DNA of 64,000 nt from an uncultured Eubacterium sp. (GTDB lineage: Bacteria > Bacillota > Clostridia > Lachnospirales > Lachnospiraceae). The position numbers and the translations under genes were made by a program. This document shows positions 7,356 through 16,083 of this stretch, one piece after another; the stretch's first letter is position 1, and every line of letters begins with the position of its first letter. The stretch lies in the NCBI GenBank assembly GCA_948470065.1, contig CAOKNO010000001.1, forward strand, positions 33,594 through 97,593, given 5' to 3'. Below the pieces are notes generated by a model. That model saw only the letters and a program-made list of their open reading frames with translations. It was not told the DNA's origin and made no database searches.

Positions 7356-9881
7356 ATGGCAAATAAATTTAATGTGGTAAGGGTAAGGCCCCATTTGGTA
7401 GAAGAACGCGTATTGGCGCTCCAAGGCTGGATGTATGGGATGCAGCCGGGCGATCATGTGGAAATCACTCTGGACGGGCGGAAGCTGCCGTTTGAGATGA
7501 AGGCGTACGACGGTATGGAGGTGCGCCAGCGTTATTCGGAACTGGATCTTGGGATTGACAAGGAGTATTACCTCTATGTGAAGCTGCCCGAGGGCTTCGG
7601 AAGAGACGCAGCGTTAGAGTTATGGGTGGTGGATGAAGATGGGAACCATACCCACAGTGCGGACAGGAAGCTGGAGGCTGCGGGGACAAGGCAGGAGAAA
7701 AGGCGCAGGGAATTGGAGCGGCTTCCTCTGTATCGTGAGAAAGCGTCTAGGCTGGAAACATTGATGTCCCAGGTGGATTACTACATTGAGCAGGTTGTAC
7801 TGGGCAAAGGCAAGTGCTATATCAAGGGTTGGGCGGCTGCGGCAGAGCCCGTTACAATTACAGTCAAGGATGCTGGCGGCAGGCCGTTGGAAGGAGAGGT
7901 GTCCCGCCACGAACGCAAAGACGTCAATAAAGTGTATCGGGAAGCGCTCTCCCTTCCAGATTGCGGGTTTGAGGTGACGCTGCCCCACCATGGGCTTTCT
8001 GGGGTGACGTTGGAATTGTCCTCTGGGCGCCGGAAGGCCGTGGTAAAGATCCCAGTGGTGTCAACGTTTGTATCGGAGCAAGTGATTGGCCATGGCATTG
8101 TGGGAAGGGGAATCCGATTTTTCCAGCATTACGGCTTACGGCCATTCCTGGCCAGGACGATGGAAATAGCAATGCATAAGCCCTCTAGCCAGGGGGATTA
8201 CGGCAGGTTCTTTGAGGAAATGAAGCCTACGCAAGAAACGTTAAGGAAGCAGGCAGAGGAAGCCTTAACATGGGAAGAACGCCCGTTATGTTCGATTGTC
8301 GTGCCGTTGTATAAAACGCCCATTAAATATCTGGCAAAGCTTGTGGAATCCGTACAATCTCAGTCTTACAGCAAGTGGGAGCTGTGTTTGTCGGACGGGA
8401 GCGGGGAAGGCTCCCCATTAGAGGAGTATTTACGGAAGCTAGAGAAGCAGGAGAAGCGGGTAAAGGTCATACAAAACGGTTCCCCTCTTCGGATTTCAGA
8501 AAATACGAACGCTGCCTTACGTGCGGCTTCCGGGGACATAATCGTATTTGCAGACCACGACGATATGTTAACGCCGGATGCGCTTTATGAATGTGTGAAA
8601 GCATTGTGGGGGCAGCCAGGCGCGGATATGGTTTATTCGGATGAAGACAAGGTTTCTATGAATGGGAAACGGTATTTCCAACCGCATTTCAAGTCGGATT
8701 ACAATCCGGATCTGCTGTGCAGCATGAATTATTTCTGCCATCTAGTGGCTGTGAGGAAAAGCCTGCTCGATCAGGTGGGCGGCTTGGATCCGGCGTTTGA
8801 CGGCGCGCAGGATTATGATTTTGTGCTGCGCTGTACCGAGCATACGCAGGAAATACGCCATATCCCAAAGGCGTTGTACCATTGGCGCGCCCATGAAAAT
8901 TCTACGGCTGAGAACCCGGAGAGCAAGCGGTATGCGTTTGAAGCGGGGATGCGGGCAATCCAGGCGCATTATGACAGGAGAAAGATTCCCGCAGAGGTTG
9001 TGATGGGGGAATATCCAGGGCTGTACCGGACGTATTACCATTGGAAAGAGCAGCCCCTTGTGTCCATTTTAATCCCGAATAAGGATCACACGGAGGATTT
9101 GGAAAAATGCATCCAGTCGGTTGCTGCTTGCTCGTATTCCAATTATGAAGTGATTGTCATTGAAAATAACAGCGAACTGCCAGAAACATTTGCCTATTAT
9201 AAGAAGCTGGAAGCAGCGTATCCAAACGTCCATGTCGTCTATTGGGAAGGCGGGTTTAACTTTGCAGCCATCAATAATTACGGCGCAGGCTATGCCAAGG
9301 GGGAATACCTGCTGTTTTTGAACAACGATACGGAAATGATACGGCCGGACTGCCTGTGGGAATTGTTAGGGCCGTGTATGCGCGACGACGTGGGGATTGT
9401 AGGGGCGCGGCTTTATTATGAGGACGATACGATACAGCACGCCGGAGTGGTGATTGGGTTCGGCGGGATTGCAGGGCATACGTTTATCGGCTTTGATAGG
9501 GCTGCGAACGGTTATTTTTCCAGGATCATCTGCGCACAGGATTACAGTGCGGTGACGGCGGCCTGTATGATGACGAAGAAATCCGTATTCGATCAGGTGG
9601 GCGGCATGACGGAAGAGCTCGTCGTAGCCTTTAACGATATTGATTATTGTATGAAAGTACGGGAACTTGGGAAACTGGTAGTATACAACCCTTATGCGGA
9701 ACTGTACCATTACGAATCGAAATCGCGCGGGCTAGAGGATTCCCCAGAGAAACAGGAACGGTTTTACAAAGAGATGAAGTGGTTTGTGGAGAAATGGAAG
9801 GCGGTAATGGACAAGGGGGATCCTTATTACAACCCGAACCTTACGCTGTCGAAAGCAGATTTTTCCCTCAAACAAGTGTGA
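7356..9881 (+). CDS. Tandem GT2 glycosyltransferase with N-terminal accessory domain
   Basis: An 841-residue cytoplasmic protein with an unassigned N-terminal region (about 1-300, two beta-rich segments, no enzyme motif) and two GT-A family 2 domains. The first (about 305-560) has SIVVPLYKT and the metal-binding FADHDDM. The second (about 565-815) has VSILIPNKDH, FLNNDTEM and AFNDIDYC. Two catalytic domains in one chain suggest addition of two linkages in an alternating repeat, as in rhamnan or mannan polymerases. The gene starts 17 bases after the ATPase. Its second two-thirds is clearly homologous to the protein at 46757. The donor sugar cannot be read from sequence; dTDP-rhamnose is plausible. 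Confidence 0.88.
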   Translation: MANKFNVVRVRPHLVEERVLALQGWMYGMQPGDHVEITLDGRKLPFEMKAYDGMEVRQRYSELDLGIDKEYYLYVKLPEGFGRDAALELWVVDEDGNHTHSADRKLEAAGTRQEKRRRELERLPLYREKASRLETLMSQVDYYIEQVVLGKGKCYIKGWAAAAEPVTITVKDAGGRPLEGEVSRHERKDVNKVYREALSLPDCGFEVTLPHHGLSGVTLELSSGRRKAVVKIPVVSTFVSEQVIGHGIVGRGIRFFQHYGLRPFLARTMEIAMHKPSSQGDYGRFFEEMKPTQETLRKQAEEALTWEERPLCSIVVPLYKTPIKYLAKLVESVQSQSYSKWELCLSDGSGEGSPLEEYLRKLEKQEKRVKVIQNGSPLRISENTNAALRAASGDIIVFADHDDMLTPDALYECVKALWGQPGADMVYSDEDKVSMNGKRYFQPHFKSDYNPDLLCSMNYFCHLVAVRKSLLDQVGGLDPAFDGAQDYDFVLRCTEHTQEIRHIPKALYHWRAHENSTAENPESKRYAFEAGMRAIQAHYDRRKIPAEVVMGEYPGLYRTYYHWKEQPLVSILIPNKDHTEDLEKCIQSVAACSYSNYEVIVIENNSELPETFAYYKKLEAAYPNVHVVYWEGGFNFAAINNYGAGYAKGEYLLFLNNDTEMIRPDCLWELLGPCMRDDVGIVGARLYYEDDTIQHAGVVIGFGGIAGHTFIGFDRAANGYFSRIICAQDYSAVTAACMMTKKSVFDQVGGMTEELVVAFNDIDYCMKVRELGKLVVYNPYAELYHYESKSRGLEDSPEKQERFYKEMKWFVEKWKAVMDKGDPYYNPNLTLSKADFSLKQV

Positions 9882-9894
9882 TGGAGGAGAAGTG

Positions 9895-12069
9895 ATGGAG
9901 AAGATTGGAAAAGTCCTTTTGGATGATACGTATTATCCAGGAGAGGATTTGTACAGCGATGGGGCGATCGAAGACCATCTGTTGGAACTGGTGAAGAAGT
10001 ATCCCAAGGAGGATTATAACAGGATCATTGCCAGGGAACGGGATTGGGCGGTGCTGTACCACCTTGCGCACGAAAGGGAACATATCCTAAGCTGGTATCC
10101 GCTTTGCCCACAGGCAAAGGTATTGGAAATCGGTTCCGGCTGCGGCGCGGTCACAGGCGCAGCCTCTGGGGAAGGCAGGAGCGTCACCTGCATTGATCTG
10201 TCAAAAAGGAGAAGCGCCATCAATGCGATCCGCAACCAGGATACCGAAGGCATCCAGATCTGCGTGGGCAACTTCCAGGACATCGAAAAAGGCTTAGCAT
10301 GTGATTTTGACTATGCCACGCTGATTGGCGTATTTGAATACGGCAGAGGGTATATTGGCGGTAAGCAGCCTTACCATGTGTTCCTGAAGACGGTGATGTC
10401 GCATATCAAGCCTGGCGGGAAGCTTTTGATGGCCATTGAGAATAAATTTGGAATGAAATATTGGGCAGGCTGCACGGAGGATCATGTAGGTCGGTATTTT
10501 GAAGGGCTGGAAGGTTATCCAGGGACAGAAGGCGTCCGTACCTTCAGCAGGCCGGAATTGATCCGGATCCTAGAGGAATGTGGGTGCTCCAATTACCGTT
10601 TTTATTACCCCTATCCAGATTATAAGCTGCCTATGGTGATTTATTCCGATGAATACCTTCCCAAAAAAGGCCAGCTTACTGGGAATATCTGTAATTTTGA
10701 CCGTGACAGGCTGGTGCTGATGGATGAAGGGAAGGTGTTTGATCAGATCATTGAGGATGGGCTGTTCCCGTTGTATTCCAATTCTTTCTTTGTAGAAATC
10801 ACAAAAGGAGAGGCGGCAAAAGAAGGGGAGAAGCACATCGTCTATACGAAATTCTCCAGTGGGCGCAGCCCAAGCTTTGCAATCCGCACGAAGATCTGTT
10901 GCGGGGAAGACGGGGAACGGACTGTCTATAAAGAGCCGGAGTTTGATCAGGGGAACGGGCATACCTTGGGGATTGTGCAAAAATCTGCGCAGTTGGAACA
11001 GGAATGGTCGAAGAAAAACGTGTTCCAGATCAACCGATGCAGCCAGACGTCCAGGCAGGGACAGGTTGCCTTTGAATATCTAGAAGGGACTACGTTAGAA
11101 GAAGCCCTAGACAGGCTGGTCTTAGAGGATAGGATAGAGGAAGCAGCCGCCCAGATCCAGGAAGCGGTACGTAAGATTAAGCAAAGCGCGGTTCCTTGCG
11201 GGTTCTATATGACGCCGCAGTTTCTGGAGGTGTTTGGAGAAGTGGAAATCCCGGCGGATACCCCTTCGTTTTCCGTAGCGGACATTGATTTGATTTTTTC
11301 GAACCTGATAGTATCTAAGGAAGGCCGTCTGGTGGCTCTGGATTGTGAATGGACGTTCTGTTTCCCAGTCCCAGTGGCGTTTTTGGTGTACCGGGCGCTC
11401 CATTATTACCTAGAAGGCGCGTCTATCCGCAAGGTGCTTGCCGATGAGATGGATCCGTTCCAGCTATTTGGCTTTACCGGGGAAGATATGCAAAGATATG
11501 GGATGATGGAACGGAATTTCCAGAATTACATCCATGGAGGATATGTTTCATTGGGGGAGATGTACCGCAGCATGGGGAAGCTAGCCGTACCGTTATGGAA
11601 GCTTACCGAAGGGGCTGCGCCTAGGAGGATGCAGGTCTACTGGGATATGGGAGATGGTTTCTCAGAAAAGGATTCCTATTTCGTAGTGCAGGGGTTCCGG
11701 GAAGAAATGGCGCGTATCCTGGAATTTCCCGAAGGTGCAAAGAGCGTCTGGATTGATCCAGTGTTAAGCGCATGTATCCTAAAAGACGTCCGGCTGCAGT
11801 GGATGGATGGGACGGTGGCGGAGTATCTGGTCAATGGCTACCAGTTAGAGGAAGGCTGCTTTTTGTTTGACCACACGGATCCGAAGATCATCCTGACGGA
11901 TATCCCAAAGGGCGAGCATAAAATCAGCGTATATTACAGGCTCAGTGTCTTGGAGGAAGAAACGGCGGCTCTGCTGAAGCATATGCTGAACACCAAAGAG
12001 CGGCGGGTGAAGAAGAAAATCCAGGGACTGATCAAAGGGCAGGGATATGAAAAAGAGAGAACAATATAA
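9895..12069 (+). CDS. Methyltransferase plus kinase-like protein, possible glycan chain terminator (WbdD-like layout)
   Basis: A 724-residue protein; ATG at 9895 chosen because GGAGGAGA lies 4 to 11 bases upstream (a GTG one codon earlier is possible). The N-terminal class I SAM-dependent methyltransferase domain has motif I VLEIGSGCG (76-84) and the later motif KPGGKLLMAIEN. After about residue 290 a kinase-like fold is recognisable: N-lobe strands (FAIRTKI, RTVYKEP), a hinge (FEYLEGTTLEEAL), a catalytic loop DIDLIFSN (Asp465, Asn470) and a DFG-like DCEW (Asp483). The last 150 residues are beta-rich. In E. coli O9a, WbdD has this order (methyltransferase, kinase, C-terminal region) and caps the O-antigen so that Wzt can bind it. 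Role here is inferred from layout and neighbours. Confidence 0.75.
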   Translation: MEKIGKVLLDDTYYPGEDLYSDGAIEDHLLELVKKYPKEDYNRIIARERDWAVLYHLAHEREHILSWYPLCPQAKVLEIGSGCGAVTGAASGEGRSVTCIDLSKRRSAINAIRNQDTEGIQICVGNFQDIEKGLACDFDYATLIGVFEYGRGYIGGKQPYHVFLKTVMSHIKPGGKLLMAIENKFGMKYWAGCTEDHVGRYFEGLEGYPGTEGVRTFSRPELIRILEECGCSNYRFYYPYPDYKLPMVIYSDEYLPKKGQLTGNICNFDRDRLVLMDEGKVFDQIIEDGLFPLYSNSFFVEITKGEAAKEGEKHIVYTKFSSGRSPSFAIRTKICCGEDGERTVYKEPEFDQGNGHTLGIVQKSAQLEQEWSKKNVFQINRCSQTSRQGQVAFEYLEGTTLEEALDRLVLEDRIEEAAAQIQEAVRKIKQSAVPCGFYMTPQFLEVFGEVEIPADTPSFSVADIDLIFSNLIVSKEGRLVALDCEWTFCFPVPVAFLVYRALHYYLEGASIRKVLADEMDPFQLFGFTGEDMQRYGMMERNFQNYIHGGYVSLGEMYRSMGKLAVPLWKLTEGAAPRRMQVYWDMGDGFSEKDSYFVVQGFREEMARILEFPEGAKSVWIDPVLSACILKDVRLQWMDGTVAEYLVNGYQLEEGCFLFDHTDPKIILTDIPKGEHKISVYYRLSVLEEETAALLKHMLNTKERRVKKKIQGLIKGQGYEKERTI

Positions 12070-13444
12070 GCATTTATTAAATCTAGCGGCAAATTGCATG
12101 ATGCTCGCGCTTGAAGCGGTGATGTTCGGCTATACCTGGTATATGGTGTATTATCCCTTATTGAAGCCGGAGAACCGCCCCTGGAACAGGGGGAATTGGG
12201 CTGTGATCGGCATGTATGTGCTGATTGTGTATTTTTTCACCGGGACATTTGGCGGGTATAAAATCGGATACCTGCGCATCACAGATATCTGCTTGTCGCA
12301 GGCGCTGTCCATTTTCTGCGCGAATGCCGTCGGGTATTTCCAGGTATGCCTGGTGGCAAACGACTATATGCCAATCCATCCTATGCTGGTATTGACTGGG
12401 GCGGAACTGCTTGTCCTATTGCCTGGGGTCTATCTGGTACGTTTTATCTATACCAGGCTATACCCGCCTAGGACAATGATTGTCATCTATGGCGATCATT
12501 CCCCGGATGAATTGATCCGGAAAATCAATTCCCGCAAGGATAAGTATAACGTCTGCGCCACGGCGAGCGTCCACCTGGGTTATAAGGCGTTGTACCGCAA
12601 GGTCCTGCAGTACGAGGCGGTGGTGCTCTGCGATTTGCCGACGGAGTTAAGGAACCCAATCCTCAAATTCTGCTATGACCAGAACAAAAGGACCTATATT
12701 ACGCCTAAGATTTCAGATATTATACTAAACGGGACGGAACGGGTGCATCTGTTTGACTCGCCGCTTCTGCTTGCCAGGAACCGGGGGCTTACGATTGAAC
12801 AGCGGTTTGTAAAGCGGTCGATGGATCTTGTGCTGTCTGTCATTGCCATTGTGCTTGCATCCCCCGTCCTGCTTGTGATTGCGGCATGTATCAAAGGATA
12901 TGACAGGGGACCGGTGTTCTATACCCAGGAGAGGCTGACGCGGGATGGGGCGTCTTTTAAGATTATTAAGTTCCGCAGCATGCGTACGGACTCAGAGAAA
13001 GGCGGCGCGCAGCTTGCCCAAAAGGACGATGACAGGATTACTCCAGTCGGAAGGCTGCTTCGAAGGACGCATTTTGATGAATTGCCGCAATTATTTAATA
13101 TTTTCCGCGGGGAGATGTCCTTTGTCGGGCCAAGGCCGGAACGCGAATTGATCGCCAAAGAATACGAAGCCATAATCCCGGAATTTAGCTTCCGCTTAAA
13201 AGTAAAAGCAGGGCTGACGGGGTATGCGCAGATTTATGGGAAATACAACACCACGCCGTACGATAAGCTAAAGCTTGATCTGACGTATATCGAAAATTAT
13301 TCGTTGTGGCTGGATATCCGGCTGATGCTTATGACGTTTAAGATTATTTTCCAAAAGGAAAATACCGAAGGAGTGGATAAAGGGCAGGTAACGGCGGCAC
13401 GGAAAGAAACGGCGTCACGGAAAGAAACGGCGTCACGGAAATAA
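12047..13444 (+). CDS. Polyprenyl-phosphate sugar-1-phosphate transferase (WbaP/CpsE type)
   Basis: Starts a lipid-linked glycan by moving a sugar-1-phosphate from a nucleotide sugar to undecaprenyl phosphate at the membrane. The 465 residues have N-terminal membrane helices (about 10-130), a Rossmann-like middle (TMIVIYGDHSPDELI) and the C-terminal catalytic domain with RFVKRSMDL, KIIKFRSM, the Asp-Glu pair in THFDELPQL, and SFVGPRPERE. It overlaps the previous gene by 23 bases, so the two are translationally linked. The tail (about 448-465) is encoded by three 18-bp repeats and lies outside the enzyme domain. A second initiating transferase is at 48989. Confidence 0.93.
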   Translation: MKKREQYKHLLNLAANCMMLALEAVMFGYTWYMVYYPLLKPENRPWNRGNWAVIGMYVLIVYFFTGTFGGYKIGYLRITDICLSQALSIFCANAVGYFQVCLVANDYMPIHPMLVLTGAELLVLLPGVYLVRFIYTRLYPPRTMIVIYGDHSPDELIRKINSRKDKYNVCATASVHLGYKALYRKVLQYEAVVLCDLPTELRNPILKFCYDQNKRTYITPKISDIILNGTERVHLFDSPLLLARNRGLTIEQRFVKRSMDLVLSVIAIVLASPVLLVIAACIKGYDRGPVFYTQERLTRDGASFKIIKFRSMRTDSEKGGAQLAQKDDDRITPVGRLLRRTHFDELPQLFNIFRGEMSFVGPRPERELIAKEYEAIIPEFSFRLKVKAGLTGYAQIYGKYNTTPYDKLKLDLTYIENYSLWLDIRLMLMTFKIIFQKENTEGVDKGQVTAARKETASRKETASRK

Positions 13445-13448
13445 ACGG
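13391..13448 (+). repeat. Three 18-bp tandem repeats at the end of the sugar transferase gene
   Basis: Units 13391-13408, 13409-13426 and 13427-13444 differ by only one base each (unit ACGGCGTCACGGAAAGAA); a partial fourth unit ACGG follows. In the third copy GAA has become TAA, which is the stop codon. Protein tail: ARKETASRKETASRK. Confidence 0.85.
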
Positions 13449-13519
13449 TTGTTATGGTTCCTGTTCCATTTGGGACAAGGAATTATCTGGCGCAGGCGGC
13501 TACAAGAGCGGAGGGAACA

Positions 13520-14275
13520 ATGGAAGAGCAAGTATTGGTATCAGTTGTTATGCCGGCATATAATGCAGAACCGTATATAAGGACAGCCATAGAATCGGTA
13601 CTAGAGCAAGACGTTCCACTGGAATTACTCGTGATAGACGACTGTTCCACCGACCGTACGGCAGAAATTGTGGGGCAGTATACCCCAGGACGTCCGGGGA
13701 AACAGGTATTCCTTATCCATAACAAGAGCAACTTAGGCGCGGCAGAAAGCCGCAATACAGGGATCCGGCGCGCGCAAGGGAAGTATACCGCTTTTTTGGA
13801 TGCAGACGACTGGTGGGACAAGGGAAAGCTAAAGGCACAATGCCAACTGCTAGGACAGACAGGAAGGGCGCTATGCTGCACAGGACGGGAACTCGTAGAT
13901 CCGGAAGGAACCCCGCTTGGCAAGGTAATTGGCGTCCCAGGACAGATCACATACCAGATGCTGCTCCATACAAACAGCATCCCCTGTTCCTCCGTCGTAA
14001 TGGAAACCGCCATTGCGCAGGAATTTTATATGTGCCGCAGCGATCTCCATGAGGATTATATTTTGTGGCTGCGCGTACTAGAAAAATACGGCGCTGCCTG
14101 CGGCATAAACCAGCCCATGCTAAAATCCCGGATGAGCATAGGAGGCAAATCCAGGAATAAGCTAAAATCAGCCAAAATGCAGTTTGGCGTATACCGCTAC
14201 CTTGGATTTAGCTTGTTTAAATCCTGCCGCTACTTCCTATCCTACGCCTTTCATGGGGTTAGGAAGTACGTATAA
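13520..14275 (+). CDS. Family 2 glycosyltransferase
   Basis: A 251-residue GT-A fold enzyme. The start at 13520 follows GGAGGG by 4 bases and places SVVMPAYNAE at the very N-terminus as in the family; an upstream GTG frame from 13454 adds 22 residues without a site. The metal-binding motif is FLDADDWW, preceded by NLGAAESRNTG, the usual GT2 pair. The end carries a basic amphipathic tail. The donor sugar is unknown. It lies between the initiating sugar transferase and the second ABC exporter, consistent with adding a sugar to a lipid-linked intermediate. Confidence 0.88.
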   Translation: MEEQVLVSVVMPAYNAEPYIRTAIESVLEQDVPLELLVIDDCSTDRTAEIVGQYTPGRPGKQVFLIHNKSNLGAAESRNTGIRRAQGKYTAFLDADDWWDKGKLKAQCQLLGQTGRALCCTGRELVDPEGTPLGKVIGVPGQITYQMLLHTNSIPCSSVVMETAIAQEFYMCRSDLHEDYILWLRVLEKYGAACGINQPMLKSRMSIGGKSRNKLKSAKMQFGVYRYLGFSLFKSCRYFLSYAFHGVRKYV

Positions 14276-14374
14276 AACAGTTTCGCCATGTGAAAATGGA
14301 ACGCCGTTCCAATCCATCCGCCTTGCATAGCAACGCATAAAGCATAAAACACCCAGGCAGAAAGGGGAAGAGTG

Positions 14375-15151
14375 ATGAAGGAGAGAATAAGGAATTTTTG
14401 CCGTTACCGCTTTTTATTAGGGGAACTGGTAAAAAAAGGAATAAAGCTGAAATACAGGAGGTCTTACCTTGGGATTCTATGGTCGCTTCTAGAACCGCTT
14501 TTAACGACGTGCGTGCTGACCATCGTATTCGGGACGCTGTTTGGGAATAACGATCCTACGTTTCCAGTGTATATCTTAAGCGGCCGTCTTTTGTATAGCT
14601 TTTTTTCCCAAAGCACGACTGGCGCCTTGAAATCAATCCGCGCCAATGCATCTATGATAAAAAAGGTATACGTCCCCAAGTATCTGTATCCGTTGTCCAG
14701 CGTCTTATTCAATTATATCATCTTCTTGATCTCGTTGATTGTCCTGGCAGCGCTGGCGGCTGTCTACCGGATCGTCCCAACGCTGTACCTGTTGAATACG
14801 ATCCCATGCCTGCTGCTCCTTTTGCTGATGTCTTACGGCGTGGGCATGATATTAGCCACAATCGGCGTGTTTTTCCGTGATATGGAGTATCTATGGAGCG
14901 TTATCCTAATGTTAGTGATGTATACCTGCGCGATTTTCTACCCGCCAGAACGGCTGTTAAACAGCGGTTTTGGGTGGATATTGAAGTTGAATCCCCTGTA
15001 TGGGGTCATTGCCAATTTCCGCAACGCAATCTTTGGGGAGCCGATGCATATGAAGATGTTTCTGTATGCGGCTGTATTCAGCCTGATTTCTTTGCTGGCC
15101 GGATTGTGGGTATTTTATAAAAAACAGGATGAGTTCATCTTGCAGATATAA
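14375..15151 (+). CDS. Second ABC-2 type polysaccharide exporter, permease
   Basis: A 258-residue membrane protein with the same fold as the product at 5137 but clearly diverged: LIKYRRSYLG-type entry (KGIKLKYRRSYLGILWSLLEPL), about six membrane segments, then NPLYGVIANFRNAIF. This form is close to TagG/Wzm of teichoic acid and O-antigen systems. ATG at 14375 follows AGGGGAAG; a GTG one codon upstream is possible. The cognate ATPase begins 15 bases downstream. Confidence 0.9.
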   Translation: MKERIRNFCRYRFLLGELVKKGIKLKYRRSYLGILWSLLEPLLTTCVLTIVFGTLFGNNDPTFPVYILSGRLLYSFFSQSTTGALKSIRANASMIKKVYVPKYLYPLSSVLFNYIIFLISLIVLAALAAVYRIVPTLYLLNTIPCLLLLLLMSYGVGMILATIGVFFRDMEYLWSVILMLVMYTCAIFYPPERLLNSGFGWILKLNPLYGVIANFRNAIFGEPMHMKMFLYAAVFSLISLLAGLWVFYKKQDEFILQI

Positions 15152-15166
15152 GGAGGAAGTAATAGA

Positions 15167-15904
15167 ATGGGAAAAGAAATCATCCGTGTAGACCATGTTG
15201 GCATGAAGTTCAATTTAAGCAAGGAAAAAGTAGACAGCCTGAAGGATTACATCATCAAATCCTTAAAGCACGAATTGGCGTACAATGAGTTCTGGGCGTT
15301 AAAGGATGTGGATTTCACAATGCAGAAGGGGGAACGCTTAGGGATCCTGGGCTTAAACGGCGCAGGCAAGAGCACGTTGCTAAAGGTGATTGCAGGCGTG
15401 TTTAAGCCAACGGAAGGGAAGGTAAGCAAGAAAGGCAAGATTGCCCCGCTGCTGGAATTAGGCGCAGGCTTTGATATGCAGTATACGGGGGCAGAAAACA
15501 TCTATCTCTATGGCGCCGTCTTGGGGTACAGCAAGAAATTTATCGAAGAGAAATTCGATGAAATCGTTTCCTTTTCTGAACTGGAGAAATTTATCGACGT
15601 ACCATTGAAGAATTATTCCTCCGGTATGAAATCGCGCCTAGGGTTTTCCATTGCTACCGTAGTCGAACCAGAAATCCTGATCCTAGATGAAGTACTGTCC
15701 GTCGGAGACGCCAAGTTCCGCAAAAAGAGCGAAGCAAAAGTGATGAGCATGTTTGAACGCGGCGTGACAGTCCTATTCGTATCCCACTCCTTAGAACAAG
15801 TCCGGCGGCTCTGCAACAAAGCGGTTATCTTAGACAAAGGCCGGGTAAAAGCTTACGGCGATATCCAGGAAGTAGCTGAGGTATACGAAAAGATGCTAGA
15901 ATAA
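15167..15904 (+). CDS. Second ABC polysaccharide exporter ATPase (TagH/Wzt-like, no extra domain)
   Basis: A 245-residue ATPase with Walker A GLNGAGKST (62-70), signature YSSGMKSRLGFS, Walker B ILILDEVLSVGD and the switch His in VSHSLEQV. It stops right after the nucleotide-binding domain, unlike the paralogue at 6061 which carries about 180 extra residues. In O-antigen systems this short form exports without recognising a chain-end modification. AAGGAGG precedes the ATG. A hairpin follows the gene and a new promoter lies before the next one, so the operon probably ends here. Confidence 0.92.
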   Translation: MGKEIIRVDHVGMKFNLSKEKVDSLKDYIIKSLKHELAYNEFWALKDVDFTMQKGERLGILGLNGAGKSTLLKVIAGVFKPTEGKVSKKGKIAPLLELGAGFDMQYTGAENIYLYGAVLGYSKKFIEEKFDEIVSFSELEKFIDVPLKNYSSGMKSRLGFSIATVVEPEILILDEVLSVGDAKFRKKSEAKVMSMFERGVTVLFVSHSLEQVRRLCNKAVILDKGRVKAYGDIQEVAEVYEKMLE

Positions 15905-15967
15905 CCAAAGTTGCAATAACAAAAAGATTGTGATATATTGTTACCAGTCCAGCCATGCAAAAAATGG

Positions 15968-16008
15968 AAAAACAGACGGAGCAAGCTTGCTTGCAGAGGG
16001 CTGTTTTT
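15968..16008 (+). terminator. Possible terminator after the second ATPase gene
   Basis: AAAAACAG (15968-15975) pairs with CTGTTTTT (16001-16008), and the intervening sequence contains the palindrome GCAAGCTTGC (15981-15990). The T run belongs to the stem, so the terminator call is uncertain. Confidence 0.4.
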
Positions 16009-16047
16009 GCATTACACTTATCTCGGTTTAGAATCTGCACAGATGTG

Positions 16048-16053
16048 TATAAT
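16048..16053 (+). promoter_or_regulatory. Candidate -10 element upstream of the polyol-phosphate section
   Basis: A perfect TATAAT lies 31 bases before the TTG start at 16084. No convincing -35 is seen 16 to 18 bases upstream, so this is only a candidate promoter. Confidence 0.4.
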
Positions 16054-16083
16054 AATTAGGAACACATTACGGAGGAGAAGAAA

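Noticed and set aside
6618..7457. Long open frame on the minus strand (279 codons)
   Set aside because: It is fully opposite the Wzt-like gene and the start of the next gene, has no ribosome-binding site and its translation is low in family-like motifs (many Ser, Pro, Cys).
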